Part shown: in pieces, positions 27,727 through 38,121 of the stretch
Numbering within the stretch: position 1 is the stretch's first letter
How the letters are laid out: the number at the start of each line of letters is the position of its first letter
From: Auanema rhodensis
Lineage: Eukaryota; Nematoda; Chromadorea; Rhabditida; Rhabditidae
DNA length: 64,000 bases
Assembly: GCA_964057225.1 (NCBI GenBank)
Contig: OZ059896.1
Span: forward strand, 17,124,501-17,188,500
Direction of reading: 5' to 3'
Notes under the pieces: generated by a model
What the model saw: only the letters and a program-made list of their open reading frames with translations
Database searches by the model: none
Told to the model about the DNA's origin: nothing
Position numbers and translations under genes: made by a program

Positions 27727-29274
27727 ATGCGGATCGTATTTCCATTTCTTTTTCTTGTCATAGACAAGACTCTTGGTTTTCTCGATGGAGCTTGGTGGTA
27801 AGTTATTCAGCTTCTCAATTTATTTATTTTATTCATCTTGGCTTAAATCTGATTTTAAGGACATCCATGGCTCAATTGTCAACTTCAGTTGGTGGTCAGA
27901 ATATGAAACCTATGTGTTCATATTTAGCTGGATTATCACCCGGACAAGCTAGGATATGTGAAATTTTTAAAGATCATATGCCAGCAGTAGGACAAGGAGC
28001 AAATTTAGCAATTCAGGTACAATTGTATAGAATAATATGATGTAATTAATATTTTATTTTCATAGGAATGTCAGCATCAGTTTCATTTACATCGTTGGAA
28101 CTGTTCAATACCCGAAGATGCTAGTTTAATAGGCCCAATTCATAAGAAAGGTGATTATTGTATAAATTAAAATTGTAAATACTCATGCATTTTAGGTACC
28201 AAAGAAGCTGCTTTTACATTTGCCATATTATCAGCTGGTGTAACACATGAAATCGGACGTCGCTGTAAACAAGGTGCGATGAATAACTTTTATCAGTAAT
28301 ATAACTAATCTTGTGAATATTCTAGGTCTTCTTTCATCTTGTGGATGTTCTGAAGATGCACGTCCAAAGAATATGGCTCAAGATTGGACATGGGGCGGAT
28401 GTGGTGATAATGTGGATTATGGATATCGATTTGCTAAGTAAGCTCAATTATTAAGTTGAGATAACCAGAACACTTTGTTTCAGAGATTTTATTGATATTC
28501 GTGAGAAAGAGAAAGATCCTAAAAGAGATCATGATCAGGGACGTTCACTGATGAATCGTAGAAATAATGAAGCTGGGCGAAAGGTTAGGGATTCTCGAAA
28601 GCAGCTTCGTCAAGTGATGAATCGAAACATTTCAGATCCTCAAGAGACACACAGCCCCGAAATGCAAGTGTCATGGAGTCTCGGGCTCTTGCAGTTTAAA
28701 AACTTGTTGGATGCAACTGCCTAGCATGAGACAAGTTGGAAATATTTTGCAAAACAAGTACAAGAATGCTATTCGAGTTCAAGTAAGCATAACCTATTTC
28801 AAATATTATGACAAATACATATCTTTATAGGTTAATTCACGTGGTAATTTACAATTAGTATCAGGGGAGGATCAGAAATCCACTAATGCAAAGAGAAAAA
28901 CACGAGCTTTACCAACAGACCTGGTATACTTGGATGATTCACCCGATTACTGTAGACATGATATCGTATCAGGCACATTGGGAACTGAAGGAAGAGTTTG
29001 CAAGTAAGTTTTTTTAGTTATTTGTACAGAGAAAAGAATCTAATTTTACTTCTTTTTTTTTTGAAATAAAAAAAAAAGATAAAATAATTATTTTGTTTTT
29101 TTCTTTAGAAGAAATTCCGATGGCCCAGACGGTTGTGACTCCTTATGCTGTGGTCGTGGCTATAATACATACACTCAGGAAACTAAGACAAAATGCAATT
29201 GCAAATTCGAATGGTGCTGCAAAGTTGTCTGCCAGACTTGTACCCAAATAACCGAAGTTGATATCTGTAAATAA
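27727..29274 (+). CDS. Wnt secreted signalling protein (Wnt5/CWN-2-like)
   Basis: Secreted lipid-modified morphogen acting through Frizzled or Ror-type receptors. Nine exons: 27727-27797, 27860-28016, 28066-28150, 28196-28273, 28326-28437, 28484-28583, 28636-28782, 28831-29003, 29109-29274; 362 residues, full length for a Wnt. It has a hydrophobic N-terminus ending GAWW, GLSPGQ, the N-glycosylation site WNCS (residues 87-90), [23 protein letters not shown] (the serine corresponding to the palmitoleoylated residue is about S217), and a Cys-rich C-terminus with CCGRGYN and a final ICK. The Cys pattern is intact, so it should be functional. Wording around GLSPGQ, DHM and GYRFAKDFID is closest in my memory to Wnt5/CWN-2, but orthology needs a tree. 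The start at 27727 was chosen because only this frame gives a signal-peptide-like exon that splices in frame to the Wnt core. A splice acceptor AG lies at 27668-27669. Confidence 0.95.
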
Positions 29275-30309
29275 TTCTTATCTTCTACCCCGTCTGTCTT
29301 TGAAAGAAAAACAAGAATTTGGCGAAATGTCCTTCAAGTTGTCGCACCATCATTATCTAGCCCGCCGTAATCCTAATCCTCTATCTATATCCAAGCCTTC
29401 CATAACCATACCCGAAGTGAGATTTACTAAAGTATTGTTTTTGCTCTTCAAAACATGGACATATTTCCTGGACAAAGAACTCACATAGTCTGTTTGTTAA
29501 TTGTTACTAGCAAAGTACAACGTTGTCAAACTTATATTCATCATTTTCTAGTTTTATGTTTAGATTAGCAATGAGTATTTTTGATTAATAAGCATGATAT
29601 ACAGGGAAAGAATTCCATTAATTCCGAAAGCTTCATCTGATTTTTTTTTCTCATTTCAAGCCCATGTCCGTCTTCTTCATTACACATTATTATGTTTGTG
29701 TCCCTGGTCTGTTGAGGAACAAAAAAAGTCGTATTAATAGTATTAATGATTTGATAATTATGTGAATATCTACTTTTCTCAAGTTTTTTTGCTTACAGTA
29801 TTATTTCTAATTTTCAAGAATTTCATTTGTTCTCCAAGGACCTCGTTTTACCTGCTTTATGCATTCGTTGCGCTTCATACACAAAGATTTCTAGCTTATA
29901 CATGTTTTTACATGTTTTGTGAATAATAATTAAACTATTTATATTATAAAAAGTTATTTTTTAATAATAATAATATATCTAAAATAATTATAATTGATTA
30001 CATTGAAACAAAAAAAAACAAATCTGCTCTTACAACATATCGGATTTACAATTGTATCCAAATACGGAAGGTGATTCATTTTCCATTTTAGATGTTTGAT
30101 TGATGTTTGGTCCTGTATAAATTCAGGAGCGAATAGTGGCCAGCACAGACATTATATGGAAATATGAACTTAACAGGAAATTCATAAAGATTATTCAAAT
30201 AGCTAGACTTTTGATACAACACGACGAGGACAAAAATAATATTCATGACAATGATAATATTGATGATGATAAGGATGATGAGTCAAAAGATCATTTGATC
30301 AGTCGCATC
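29275..30309. other. convergent intergenic region (3' UTRs of Wnt and the kinase-like gene)
   Basis: AT-rich sequence between two converging stop codons. It contains several A-rich and T-rich tracts suited to polyadenylation, but no exon I can support. Confidence 0.6.
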
Positions 30310-31006
30310 TCATTGTGCATGAGTCCGTTGATCATACTTATCCAAATAAACTCGTACTTCTACTGGCTCTGTTTCAGTTGGTTGTGGTTCTTTACGAACT
30401 TTTTCAATGACGTTCACAACATCGGATAATTTTTCTGAAACAATATTAGGAATAACATGTTTTATTAGTAAAATATACCATTGCTTATCTCATTTATCCA
30501 TATATCAGCTATTTTCTTTTGTTTCATAACACAGTCTGAGTGAAATGATCGGCCATCTATGTACTTATCCACCATGTCTCCATTTCCTCTTTTTACTAAA
30601 TTTTAATTATATTTTTATCAAAATAATTTTTAAATTTACATAAGTTGGATAAACGAATATCAGCATCAATATCCAAAAATACTTTAACATCTAACATATC
30701 CTTGAAGCGCGGATCATCTAGTACAGTCAAGCCGTGATATATTACACAATCTCCTGCCGGTACATCATAATAGCCTCAAAAAAATCATGTTTGAAATGAA
30801 TCATGAAAATATGAAATTAATTTTAAAGAATACCCCGTGCAGAAGAAACCTTGATTGGCACAGCCTTTAGTTTTTTTTGTGCTAATCGTGAAGCTAGCTT
30901 CTGGGCAAACAGATTCTGAAAACAAATAACAGTCTTAGAGCAGAAGTACAAATTTTACTTTGCCACTTGCAATGCCACCAGCAATACCAACAAAGACTGT
31001 ATTCAT
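30310..31006 (-). CDS. compact uridine-kinase-like P-loop protein, diverged
   Basis: Five exons: 30959-31006, 30834-30915, 30640-30774, 30479-30595, 30310-30434; 168 residues. It starts MNTVFVGIAGGIASGKN, a Walker A loop whose usual final Ser/Thr is Asn. VFLDIDADIRLSNL (about 75-88) matches the region of uridine-cytidine kinases that follows the substrate site, and FHSDCVMKQKKIADIWI matches the later FxxxCLPTKKYADVII segment. Normal family members are about 230-270 residues. Here the roughly 60 residues that carry the catalytic Asp and nucleoside site between the P-loop helix and the VFLD strand are missing. Activity as a nucleoside kinase is therefore doubtful; it may be a degenerate paralog with a binding role. 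The ATG follows an acceptor AG at 31007-31008, so an upstream exon cannot be excluded, though it would not restore the missing middle. Confidence 0.75.
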
Positions 31007-32676
31007 CTAAAACAAACTATTTTCAAAAATCGTAAAACAAGATTTATGCGTAGAGAAAGGGCGTGTGTGAGAGAGAGAGAAAAAAATCAAAAAGTTCCAA
31101 TAGTATGTAGCAATGAGAGCATACACGTGGTGCGTTTCGTTCATAGTCTGCTCGACTAGGAAATACTTACTTGAAGAAAGTTAAGCTCGAAGTAGAATTC
31201 TAATTGAAATGTTGAAAACAAATGAATTAAATTTACTATATACCAAATCAAAACAAATAGATGAAGCTTTGATTGCCTATTTAGATTAACGAAAGAATCA
31301 TCAAGCAGATAGATAGTGAGGAGAAGCAGCCAGACAACGGCAACGATTTGGTATTTACCCCTTTTGCTCTTGGAACATCCATGCTTTCATCGTTTTCTAC
31401 TCTTTTGTTCTCTCTCTATCTTCATCAGTCTTCTTTTTCTCTCATCCTACAATCTTCTCTAGTTTAACCTTTTTCTCTCCTTATGTCTTCTCCAGGCTCT
31501 ATGTGATTGTAGAAAACCAATTAGCTGAACGAATTCCCTTAAGGCGATTCATCTACTTCACGAACGACGGTTGTCCATTTCAGTTAATGAAAATTCTTCT
31601 TTTCTAACCTTTAAACTACTGAATATACATGCATATTATGAACAATTAAGCCATTACTTCGAACATTCAGTGTCCATTGTGGCTACATTGGATAGCTCGT
31701 CCAACCTAGCCACAATAGACATCGATACACTCAGGCCACATGACGTGAACTTTTCTGTATCATTTCACTTTATCTTGTGCCATCTTCTTTTTCTTGAGTT
31801 CGTAATTAGTCTCAAAACAGACATCGAAGATTATACACTCTTCTTCTTGAGAAGGGCTTCCTTCTAATTTAAACGGAATACAATGAAAAGAACATATTCA
31901 TTAGGCAACAACTACATGATTTACGTGTTTCATTCAACACGGACCTTATACAATTTTATTTTTAATTTCACTTTGAATCGGTTGCAGTTCAATTTTAAAA
32001 TTTTAAACAAAACAATTAGCTTAGTAATAAACCTTGTGTTCGATCCTATTTTTACCATATAAATATTCATATATTCATATATACTTAAATATACAATTAA
32101 AAAAAAGATATAGAGAACAAAAAAAGGACAAATCAAATGTAAAAAGGCATTAACGAAGAATTTAAATAATTCATTTTTAAGTATGAATGTTCATTCCATT
32201 TAAGTCATGAACAAGCAATCATATATTTAATTGTAATGTAAATTATAATGCTTCAGACGTTATATATTTCAGATATAAAAGATAAAAATGTTGAAATTAT
32301 GATTTGAGTTGATAAAAAACAAAAAAAACTTTCTCTAATTTCTGTATTTCATGCAGTTATTAACTTATCTAGTTCAAACTAATCAAATTTGCTATTTGAA
32401 CATTGTCCCGTCTTATAGAACGTTCAAATATTATATATTTGCTGCATTTGCTCAAGAAAACTTTTAATATAAACGTTTATTGAATGTATATACATCGGGA
32501 TTTATAATAGAATCTGTCGTTTTCTCTGTTTCTTTTTTGAATTCATGAATTTAAGAAAGCATTCCTATATCAGTATTAACTTAGGTAAGGAAGACGTAGC
32601 AGTTGTGAGAACGGTTTCCTTCAACGCAATATCTGAAGATATGAACATTTTGCTCGATTTTACGTTTGAGTTTTAA
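31007..32676. other. intergenic region between the kinase-like gene and the ground-like gene
   Basis: No gene is supported. A 98-codon open frame on the plus strand (31571-31867) covers the hairpin described separately and has no recognisable domain. The rest is AT-rich, with a GA tract near 31070. Confidence 0.55.
31671..31721 (+). ncRNA. miRNA-precursor-like hairpin (candidate)
   Basis: A near-perfect inverted repeat. The left arm is 31671-31692, the loop TAGCTCG 31693-31699 and the right arm 31700-31721, each arm 22 bases. Pairing runs 4 bp, a 1x1 mismatch, 10 bp (ATTGTGGCTA with TAGCCACAAT), a 2x2 mismatch and 5 bp. Arm length and mismatch spacing resemble a small pre-miRNA, but no known miRNA seed was recognised. 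The fold is nearly symmetric, so either strand could be transcribed. Alternatives are a short transposon footprint or a regulatory stem. Confidence 0.4.
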
Positions 32677-33331
32677 TTACTTGTGTGAATCAGCTTGATA
32701 AGTGACTGTTCCATCAACACAAAGAACGGTGAAGGCGTCGTCAGGATAGACAGAACTCAACTCCTCATAGATAGCTGATTTTACAGCCATGGCAGAGGTA
32801 CCATTAAGATGCTGAAAAAAAAAATGGTTTAGATAAAGAAAAAAAATAATATTAATGTGTGTGTGTTTTTATAATATTGATTACCTTCTTGATAACTTCA
32901 CTAATCTCTAAACTGTTACATTGACCACTGAGACTGTCACCATGCTCCACTTTGCTAGCCTCGCCTCGTACGTGTCCAATCTCTCTCTTCTTTCTAAAAA
33001 ATAAATTAAATAGAAAATATTTGCAATCCGATAGGAAAATTGCACAACTACTAAATAAAACAGAGTGTGCTTACCTGCCACCACAGCCTCCTCCACATCC
33101 GCCGCAACATCTGAAAGAAAACGAGTTAATTTCCATTTTTTTTCATAATTTTTCGGTAATAACAAAGTTCCAAAAAATGACTCACGGTGGTGGTGGAGGT
33201 GGAGCACAGCAACACGATTGCTGCTGTTGTTGGCAGCAGCAGCTATCTCCACCACTTGATGGGAAGAAGAAGGCTTCGACGACATATAGTGAAAGCAAAG
33301 ATACAAATACAATCTTTGTGAATGATGTCAT
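32677..33331 (-). CDS. ground-like domain secreted protein (hedgehog-related GRL family)
   Basis: Small secreted nematode protein. Four exons: 33186-33331, 33075-33110, 32885-32993, 32677-32811; 141 residues. A signal peptide (about residues 1-20, hydrophobic core ending VVEA) is followed by CCC, a five-residue Gln run, CCC, a proline run and a Gly/Cys-rich segment (CCGGCGGGCGG). A basic linker with KKR leads to the ground-like domain (QCNSLEISEVIKK ... SAIYEELSS ... FTVLCVDGTVTYQ). The terminal YC usual in the domain is absent; the protein ends YQADSHK. Family members are linked to cuticle and apical extracellular matrix; a specific role here is inference. A splice acceptor lies 18 bases before the ATG. 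Confidence 0.85.
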
Positions 33332-33690
33332 GACTAGACGAGTACTTTGAAAAAAAAAGTAAAGTAGATTTACAGAATATTTCCGAATGTATAAACTATA
33401 GCACGAGCAGACCTTATATACATATTCGCTATAAAACAAGTTTATACTCGAGATAATGATGGAAACATGGCTGAACTTGTCTATAAATCCTGTAACCTAA
33501 ATCAAAGTCCGTATCATGGACAATCAAATCAACAATCAAATTAACTTTTCTGTCTAGAATATTTATAAATCATAAAAAAAATCAACACAATAACATAAAG
33601 ATAACCAATTCATTCATATAAACATAAAATACACACAATTGTATGTTTTGTACATATCAAATTGGTAAAACTTGAAAATATTTTCTTCAT
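33332..33690. other. short spacer between ground-like and transthyretin-like genes
   Basis: About 360 bases, AT-rich, holding the promoter or trans-splice site of the ground-like gene and the 3' UTR of the transthyretin-like gene. No other feature seen. Confidence 0.6.
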
Positions 33691-34244
33691 TTAGTTAATA
33701 CAATCAGTCGTTTCGCCTGTGAACTTATTGCCCAAATTAATAGTTCCAATATCGTAGACCTTAGATGGATTCTTTCCTTTGCTTACAAATTTATCTGGGA
33801 TGGTAATGCCAAATTTACGGTAGCATAACTAAAAAGTTCATCATATCATCATCAATGATCAAAAGATATAACAAATTCAAAGAATGAACCGGATTAACTT
33901 ACTCCAATGTAGTCGCATTTGTGATAAACATTGACTTTGGGATCAATGGTGGTAATCTCTGTCTTGCTTCCTGACAGTCTGAATTCTCCATTTTCATTAG
34001 TGCGTCCTTCATCCATCTTGACATCTTTCACTGAAACAAATTTGAAAATATTCCCATATATTCAAGAGATAGATAAGGTAAACTTACAGAATTCTTTCTC
34101 ATAAAGCTTCACTTTCACGTTTGAAGCTGGCTTTCCATTACATAATAATCTTCCTTGAACAGCTACTGATTGCTTGCTGCCAATACCAAAAAGGCAGTGG
34201 CAAGAGACAAGAAGAGCGGAGAATACTATCAACGAACGCATCAT
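33691..34244 (-). CDS. ttr: transthyretin-like (TTL/TTR-52 type) secreted protein
   Basis: Nematode-expanded secreted family with a transthyretin-like beta-sandwich; members are carriers or extracellular bridging proteins. Three exons: 34088-34244, 33903-34030, 33691-33828; 140 residues, typical size. There is a signal peptide at about residues 1-18 (LIVFSALLVSCHC). The domain follows with VQGRLLCNGKPASNVKVKLY, TNENGEFRLSG, VNVYHKCDY and a C-terminal CYRKFGITIPDKFV, the usual order of the family with its conserved cysteines. The first of two adjacent ATG codons is used; either gives a workable signal peptide. A splice acceptor lies 14 bases upstream. Confidence 0.93.
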
Positions 34245-34744
34245 AGAATGACGAATAACTGAATCAGTTTCAAAGTAGAAATTGGGAGGGAAACCCGAAA
34301 AGTAGCATATATATACTCATTGAAATGCAAACAGACATAAAACCTGACTGTTGTTTTTACCTATGTAAATAAAAGTTTGTTGATATTCTCAACCATTAAC
34401 CAAGGGTTATTTAACTTGAACCTATCAAATAGGTGATTAATCACAGCAAACAGATATCTACAAAATTTTATTAATACGATATTTTATCTTTGATAATAAA
34501 GAGAAAAAACAAAACAACTAACATAACTCGTAAATCCTATTAATCTATCCTACAATTATGCCTCAATGAGCTTCATTATGGCCTTTAAGAAAATGCAGAA
34601 TACAAAGACGCGTAAATGTGCTTGATCATAAAATTATGCAACTTTTCAAATATGATGATTTCGAAAACATAATAATAACTGGGAAAGAGATTATGACAGA
34701 ATTATTAAAAATTGGTATTATACATGCGACTAGTCAATATGCCA
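34245..34744. other. spacer between transthyretin-like gene and ZIP transporter gene
   Basis: About 500 bases with no coding signal. It should hold the 5' region of the transthyretin-like gene and the 3' UTR of the ZIP gene. Confidence 0.55.
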
Positions 34745-36523
34745 TTATACGGACATTTCATCACCATACCGGGCCATGTAATACATAAGGAATAAACCAG
34801 TGAAAACACCAATAGATTGCAAGAAAAGGACATACAATCCTCTTTTCAAAGAAACATTCAAAGCCTCTTCCATAGCTTTCCTCATTTCGGGCATCTGAAA
34901 TATTTAGTTTATGACATCATTCAAATGGCGAAAAAACTCACCATACAACCTAACGATATATAAAGAAACATGCCACCAGCCAAAGCAAATGCGTATTGAG
35001 ACGCTGATTCATCCAATTCTCCGATAAAGACACCGATGGCAAACCCTACATAAATATGCACTTATTTTTTTACAGTTGTATACAATACCTATATAACAAG
35101 TTACGGCACTAAGGAGATTGTACAATAGTGCCTGTCTTAATGTCATACCGGCGGCAACCAGAATAGCAACGTCACCTAGATGATTCTTTGATCAAGCTTC
35201 TTGTTAAACTAGGCATACCTAATTCATGGGGGAATTCCTCACAGAGGACAGCAATAGAAATGGATATTCCGGAATGAATAGATTCGGAAAAAGAAGCTCC
35301 AATAGATATTCCATCAATGAAATTGTGGAATCCATCTCCGAAAATAATCATCCATGCAACAGCTGCAATAGCGGAATCTCCGGCCTATAATACAATGAGT
35401 ATATAAATGAAGTTGTAGGTAGACAAATACTTCAAACGTCATCGAGTGATCGTGTACGCAGATGCCATGAGCTTGATCACCCATGGATTTACCAGCAGTT
35501 GTTTCAAGTTGCATCATTTCAATAGCCGCAGCTTCTTCGCATGCTAACTTTGTCTTTAAAAAAATAACTTCTTTATAATGTTTACATTTTCACACCTTTT
35601 CGCATGATCCTTGTTCAACACCGAGAAGAGCAGCACTTCCAACCTTATCTATGGCATGAGTTCCACATTGTTGACGCTTTCTCTACAAAAATATTAAAAC
35701 TGTAATTTTAAACATAAAAAGCAGGAGAAAAAATGCTTGGCTTTTGCAGAAAAAACAAATTCAAAAGCTTGCTGTGTAATAATCAAGAGAACGCAAGAAG
35801 AGAAGAAGCACTAGTAAACTGTAAGAACGACAACTCGGCTAACTAACCTTTCTCATCTCCAAAATAATCTTGATCAGTTTGTCACACATGAAAAATAAAT
35901 ATACTCCCAAAAGAGATGTATGAGCAATATGCAAATAATTGTGTGTCAAGTTTCCGTGTTCATCAACTTCTTCAAGCAGTGATGGATGAGCCTAAAAAAA
36001 AAATTAATTATCATGATTAATTAGCAGAACTTACTTGAGGTAGAAGATGGTAAAAGCTGGAGCCAGAAAGAGATCCTACACCAAGACCAACAAAAAGAGT
36101 AATAACCTAACCAAGAAGCAACGCTTCACATGCCCAACTAATAGATAAACTTACTTGATTATATACATTTTTAGTGAGATATTTCATAACCCCTATGCCT
36201 ACTAGAGCACACATGTTGATAATTGTGACAAAAAGCAGGCCGAGTGACCATACTGAAAAAATTAAGTTAGAATTTAAATTAATAGTTCTTAACAATTGTA
36301 AACACACCTGTGAAAGAAGATGGGCGGTCCTGAAAATGAACCGATGACGCTGTGGTCACATCATACAGGGCCTAATTTAGAATTTATGTAAATTCGATTA
36401 CTGTGCATATATTTAAAATACCTCGGTTGTATTAGATTTAATGATAGCACATAATTGCTCTATTTGGTTCTCGGTCAAATTTGATACAGATGTTGAAGGA
36501 TCCCAAGGAAAATTTAGAACCAT
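34745..36523 (-). CDS. ZIP (SLC39) divalent metal transporter, ZIP8/ZIP14-like
   Basis: Multi-helix membrane protein moving zinc, and in ZIP8/14 also iron or manganese, into the cytosol. Eleven exons: 36422-36523, 36308-36371, 36155-36252, 36035-36106, 35848-35991, 35596-35682, 35431-35553, 35219-35384, 35089-35175, 34942-35045, 34745-34894; 398 residues. Motifs: [16 protein letters not shown] (TM2-3), a loop with basic, Cys and scattered His residues, then [16 protein letters not shown] (TM4) and [15 protein letters not shown] (TM5). The TM5 motif reads EEFPHE instead of the LIV-1 HEFPHE, the hallmark of ZIP8 and ZIP14. [20 protein letters not shown] and a final hydrophobic segment complete the fold. 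The N-terminus is short (about 55 residues before TM1) with N-glycosylation sites NLT and NTT and no clear signal peptide. A splice acceptor lies 7 bases before the ATG. Confidence 0.94.
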
Positions 36524-37057
36524 AATTATGCTACAAAAGAAAAACGTAATATACATCTAATCAAACAAGAAATAAAACAAAGAATCGAAGGAAAAGCAAG
36601 GAACTCTTCAGAAAACCCAACATGCTTATCCGATGAGGCAAACGTGCGAATCGTAAGATTTTTTGAACATTATATACTGTAACTTCTTACGATTGGAGCG
36701 CGTGATTACGAATAGGGCGTGCTAACCAGAGACGGCGGAAGTTGATAAATACATCAATCTTGTTAAAAAACTATTAATAGATCATTCCAATTCGGTTTTG
36801 ACGGAAGTGAACTTTAATTTTTCAGTTCATTTTTTCTCAAATTTATCTTGTAATAGGACATAAATAGATTCTATGTTATCTTTTACCATACATACCCCCC
36901 CACGTTTTCTAGCCTGGTCGATGAACTTGTCTATGAACTGTGTCTTCTCATCACACAATAATGAAATATTAGTTTTATTTACAAGAAATAATTAGAAGTG
37001 TCAGATGATATGCATATATTTTCACCATAAGAGATCGATAGATTTGAAAATATGCGA
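36524..37057. other. spacer between ZIP gene and APC11 gene
   Basis: About 530 bases without exons. It has AT-rich stretches and a short C-run near 36896-36902. It should hold the ZIP upstream region and the APC11 3' UTR. Confidence 0.55.
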
Positions 37058-37860
37058 CTAAGAAGCAAATTTCCATTCTTGCCGACAAAGAGGACATTGA
37101 GGCTTTGGTGTATTTTGAGTTTCTGTCCATTTTACAATACAATGCATGTGGAAAGGATGCCGACATTGTCCCAAAACCTGAAAACTATTATGTTATGATA
37201 AGAAAATACGGTAAGATTAACCAATGGGCAACTGTCTCCAGGCATAATACAATCAACACAGCAAGCTTCGAATGGCATTCTACAAATACCACAAGAATCA
37301 TCGCCACTCTCTGCCCACTTCCATTCGGCTGTTATCTAAATGAAACAGAGGCCAAAAATATGTTCAAACGTTAAATAAACATACATGAAGTTTATTAACT
37401 CGAATTTTTAGCCTAGTTTTTGTTTCCATATGCACGGGCGATGCCAGTACGACAATGGGAGGGATTGGAGCATTCTGAAATTATAAGACATAATATTATT
37501 CAACGTAGAGTAAAATTGTTTGAATAAATATCCTACAACTTTTTAAATCTCTATAAAACAAGAAAAGAAGAAAAAATGTGAACAATGATTAATTAGAAGC
37601 GAAAATTGAAATTATTTTAAAAAGTACCTCATCATGGTCTTGAGAATCGTCTAGATTTTCCGGATCGTCTTCGCCATACGAGGGAGTGAACTGTGATGTA
37701 TGAGATGAGGAAGTCTTTAGTATATAGCAATAAGAAAACTATTAAAATAAAAACTAACCTCATCACTCGCTACTCTACGATTTACAATTGGCAATGGACT
37801 TGGTTGTCCTCCACTATTTTCGTCATGTTCCTCCATATCAACGTCAGCATTAAATTCCAT
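37058..37860 (-). CDS. apc-11: anaphase-promoting complex subunit 11 (RING-H2), N-terminally extended
   Basis: Catalytic RING subunit of the APC/C ubiquitin ligase, which recruits the E2 enzyme. Five exons: 37759-37860, 37628-37690, 37385-37474, 37222-37335, 37058-37177; 162 residues. The C-terminal 93 residues are textbook APC11: [22 protein letters not shown], the CPL and [15 protein letters not shown] zinc ligands, and [10 protein letters not shown] at the end. Upstream, in the same open frame and joined by good splice sites, is an acidic N-terminal part of about 70 residues ([30 protein letters not shown]) not present in the 84-residue vertebrate protein. An internal Met (codon at 37427-37429) would give the short form. 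The upstream ATG sits 10 bases after a splice acceptor, which supports the long form. The gene diverges from TSR2 261 bases away. Confidence 0.93.
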
Positions 37861-38121
37861 TCCAGTCGATCTAAAACATAAAGAAAAAATTCATATTATG
37901 CACTAAATATAATGAAAAAGATTTTGAAATAAACAAACTTTAAAGATCCATTAACTAAATTTGATAAGACTTCGTATGTTAATTCAAAGTTCTCAATTTG
38001 GCTCTTGTGTGTACGCTGTTTACAGTTGGGTAGATTCGTCGTATTTTATTCCTTTACAACACATTAAAATACATTGTTTCAATATATTTTACTCATAATT
38101 AATTATTAATAATTATTTTAG
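37861..38121. promoter_or_regulatory. bidirectional promoter region between APC11 and TSR2
   Basis: Only 261 bases separate the two divergent start codons. Each ATG has a splice acceptor immediately upstream (37871-37872 read on the minus strand; 38120-38121 on the plus), so both transcripts probably start inside this short AT-rich interval. No specific factor site was recognised. Confidence 0.55.

Noticed and set aside
30136-30429. 97-codon plus-strand frame opposite the kinase-like gene
   Set aside because: It is antisense to the last exon of the kinase-like gene and has no independent support.
31571-31867. 98-codon open frame overlapping the hairpin
   Set aside because: No domain or splice partners; the inverted repeat explains part of its unusual composition.
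32908-33350. Frames of 132-134 codons on both strands across the ground-like gene
   Set aside because: They are out-of-frame shadows that read through introns of the ground-like gene.
37385-37860. A separate small gene upstream of APC11
   Set aside because: The three upstream exons join in one frame into the APC11 start with no stop, so one extended gene is the simpler reading.
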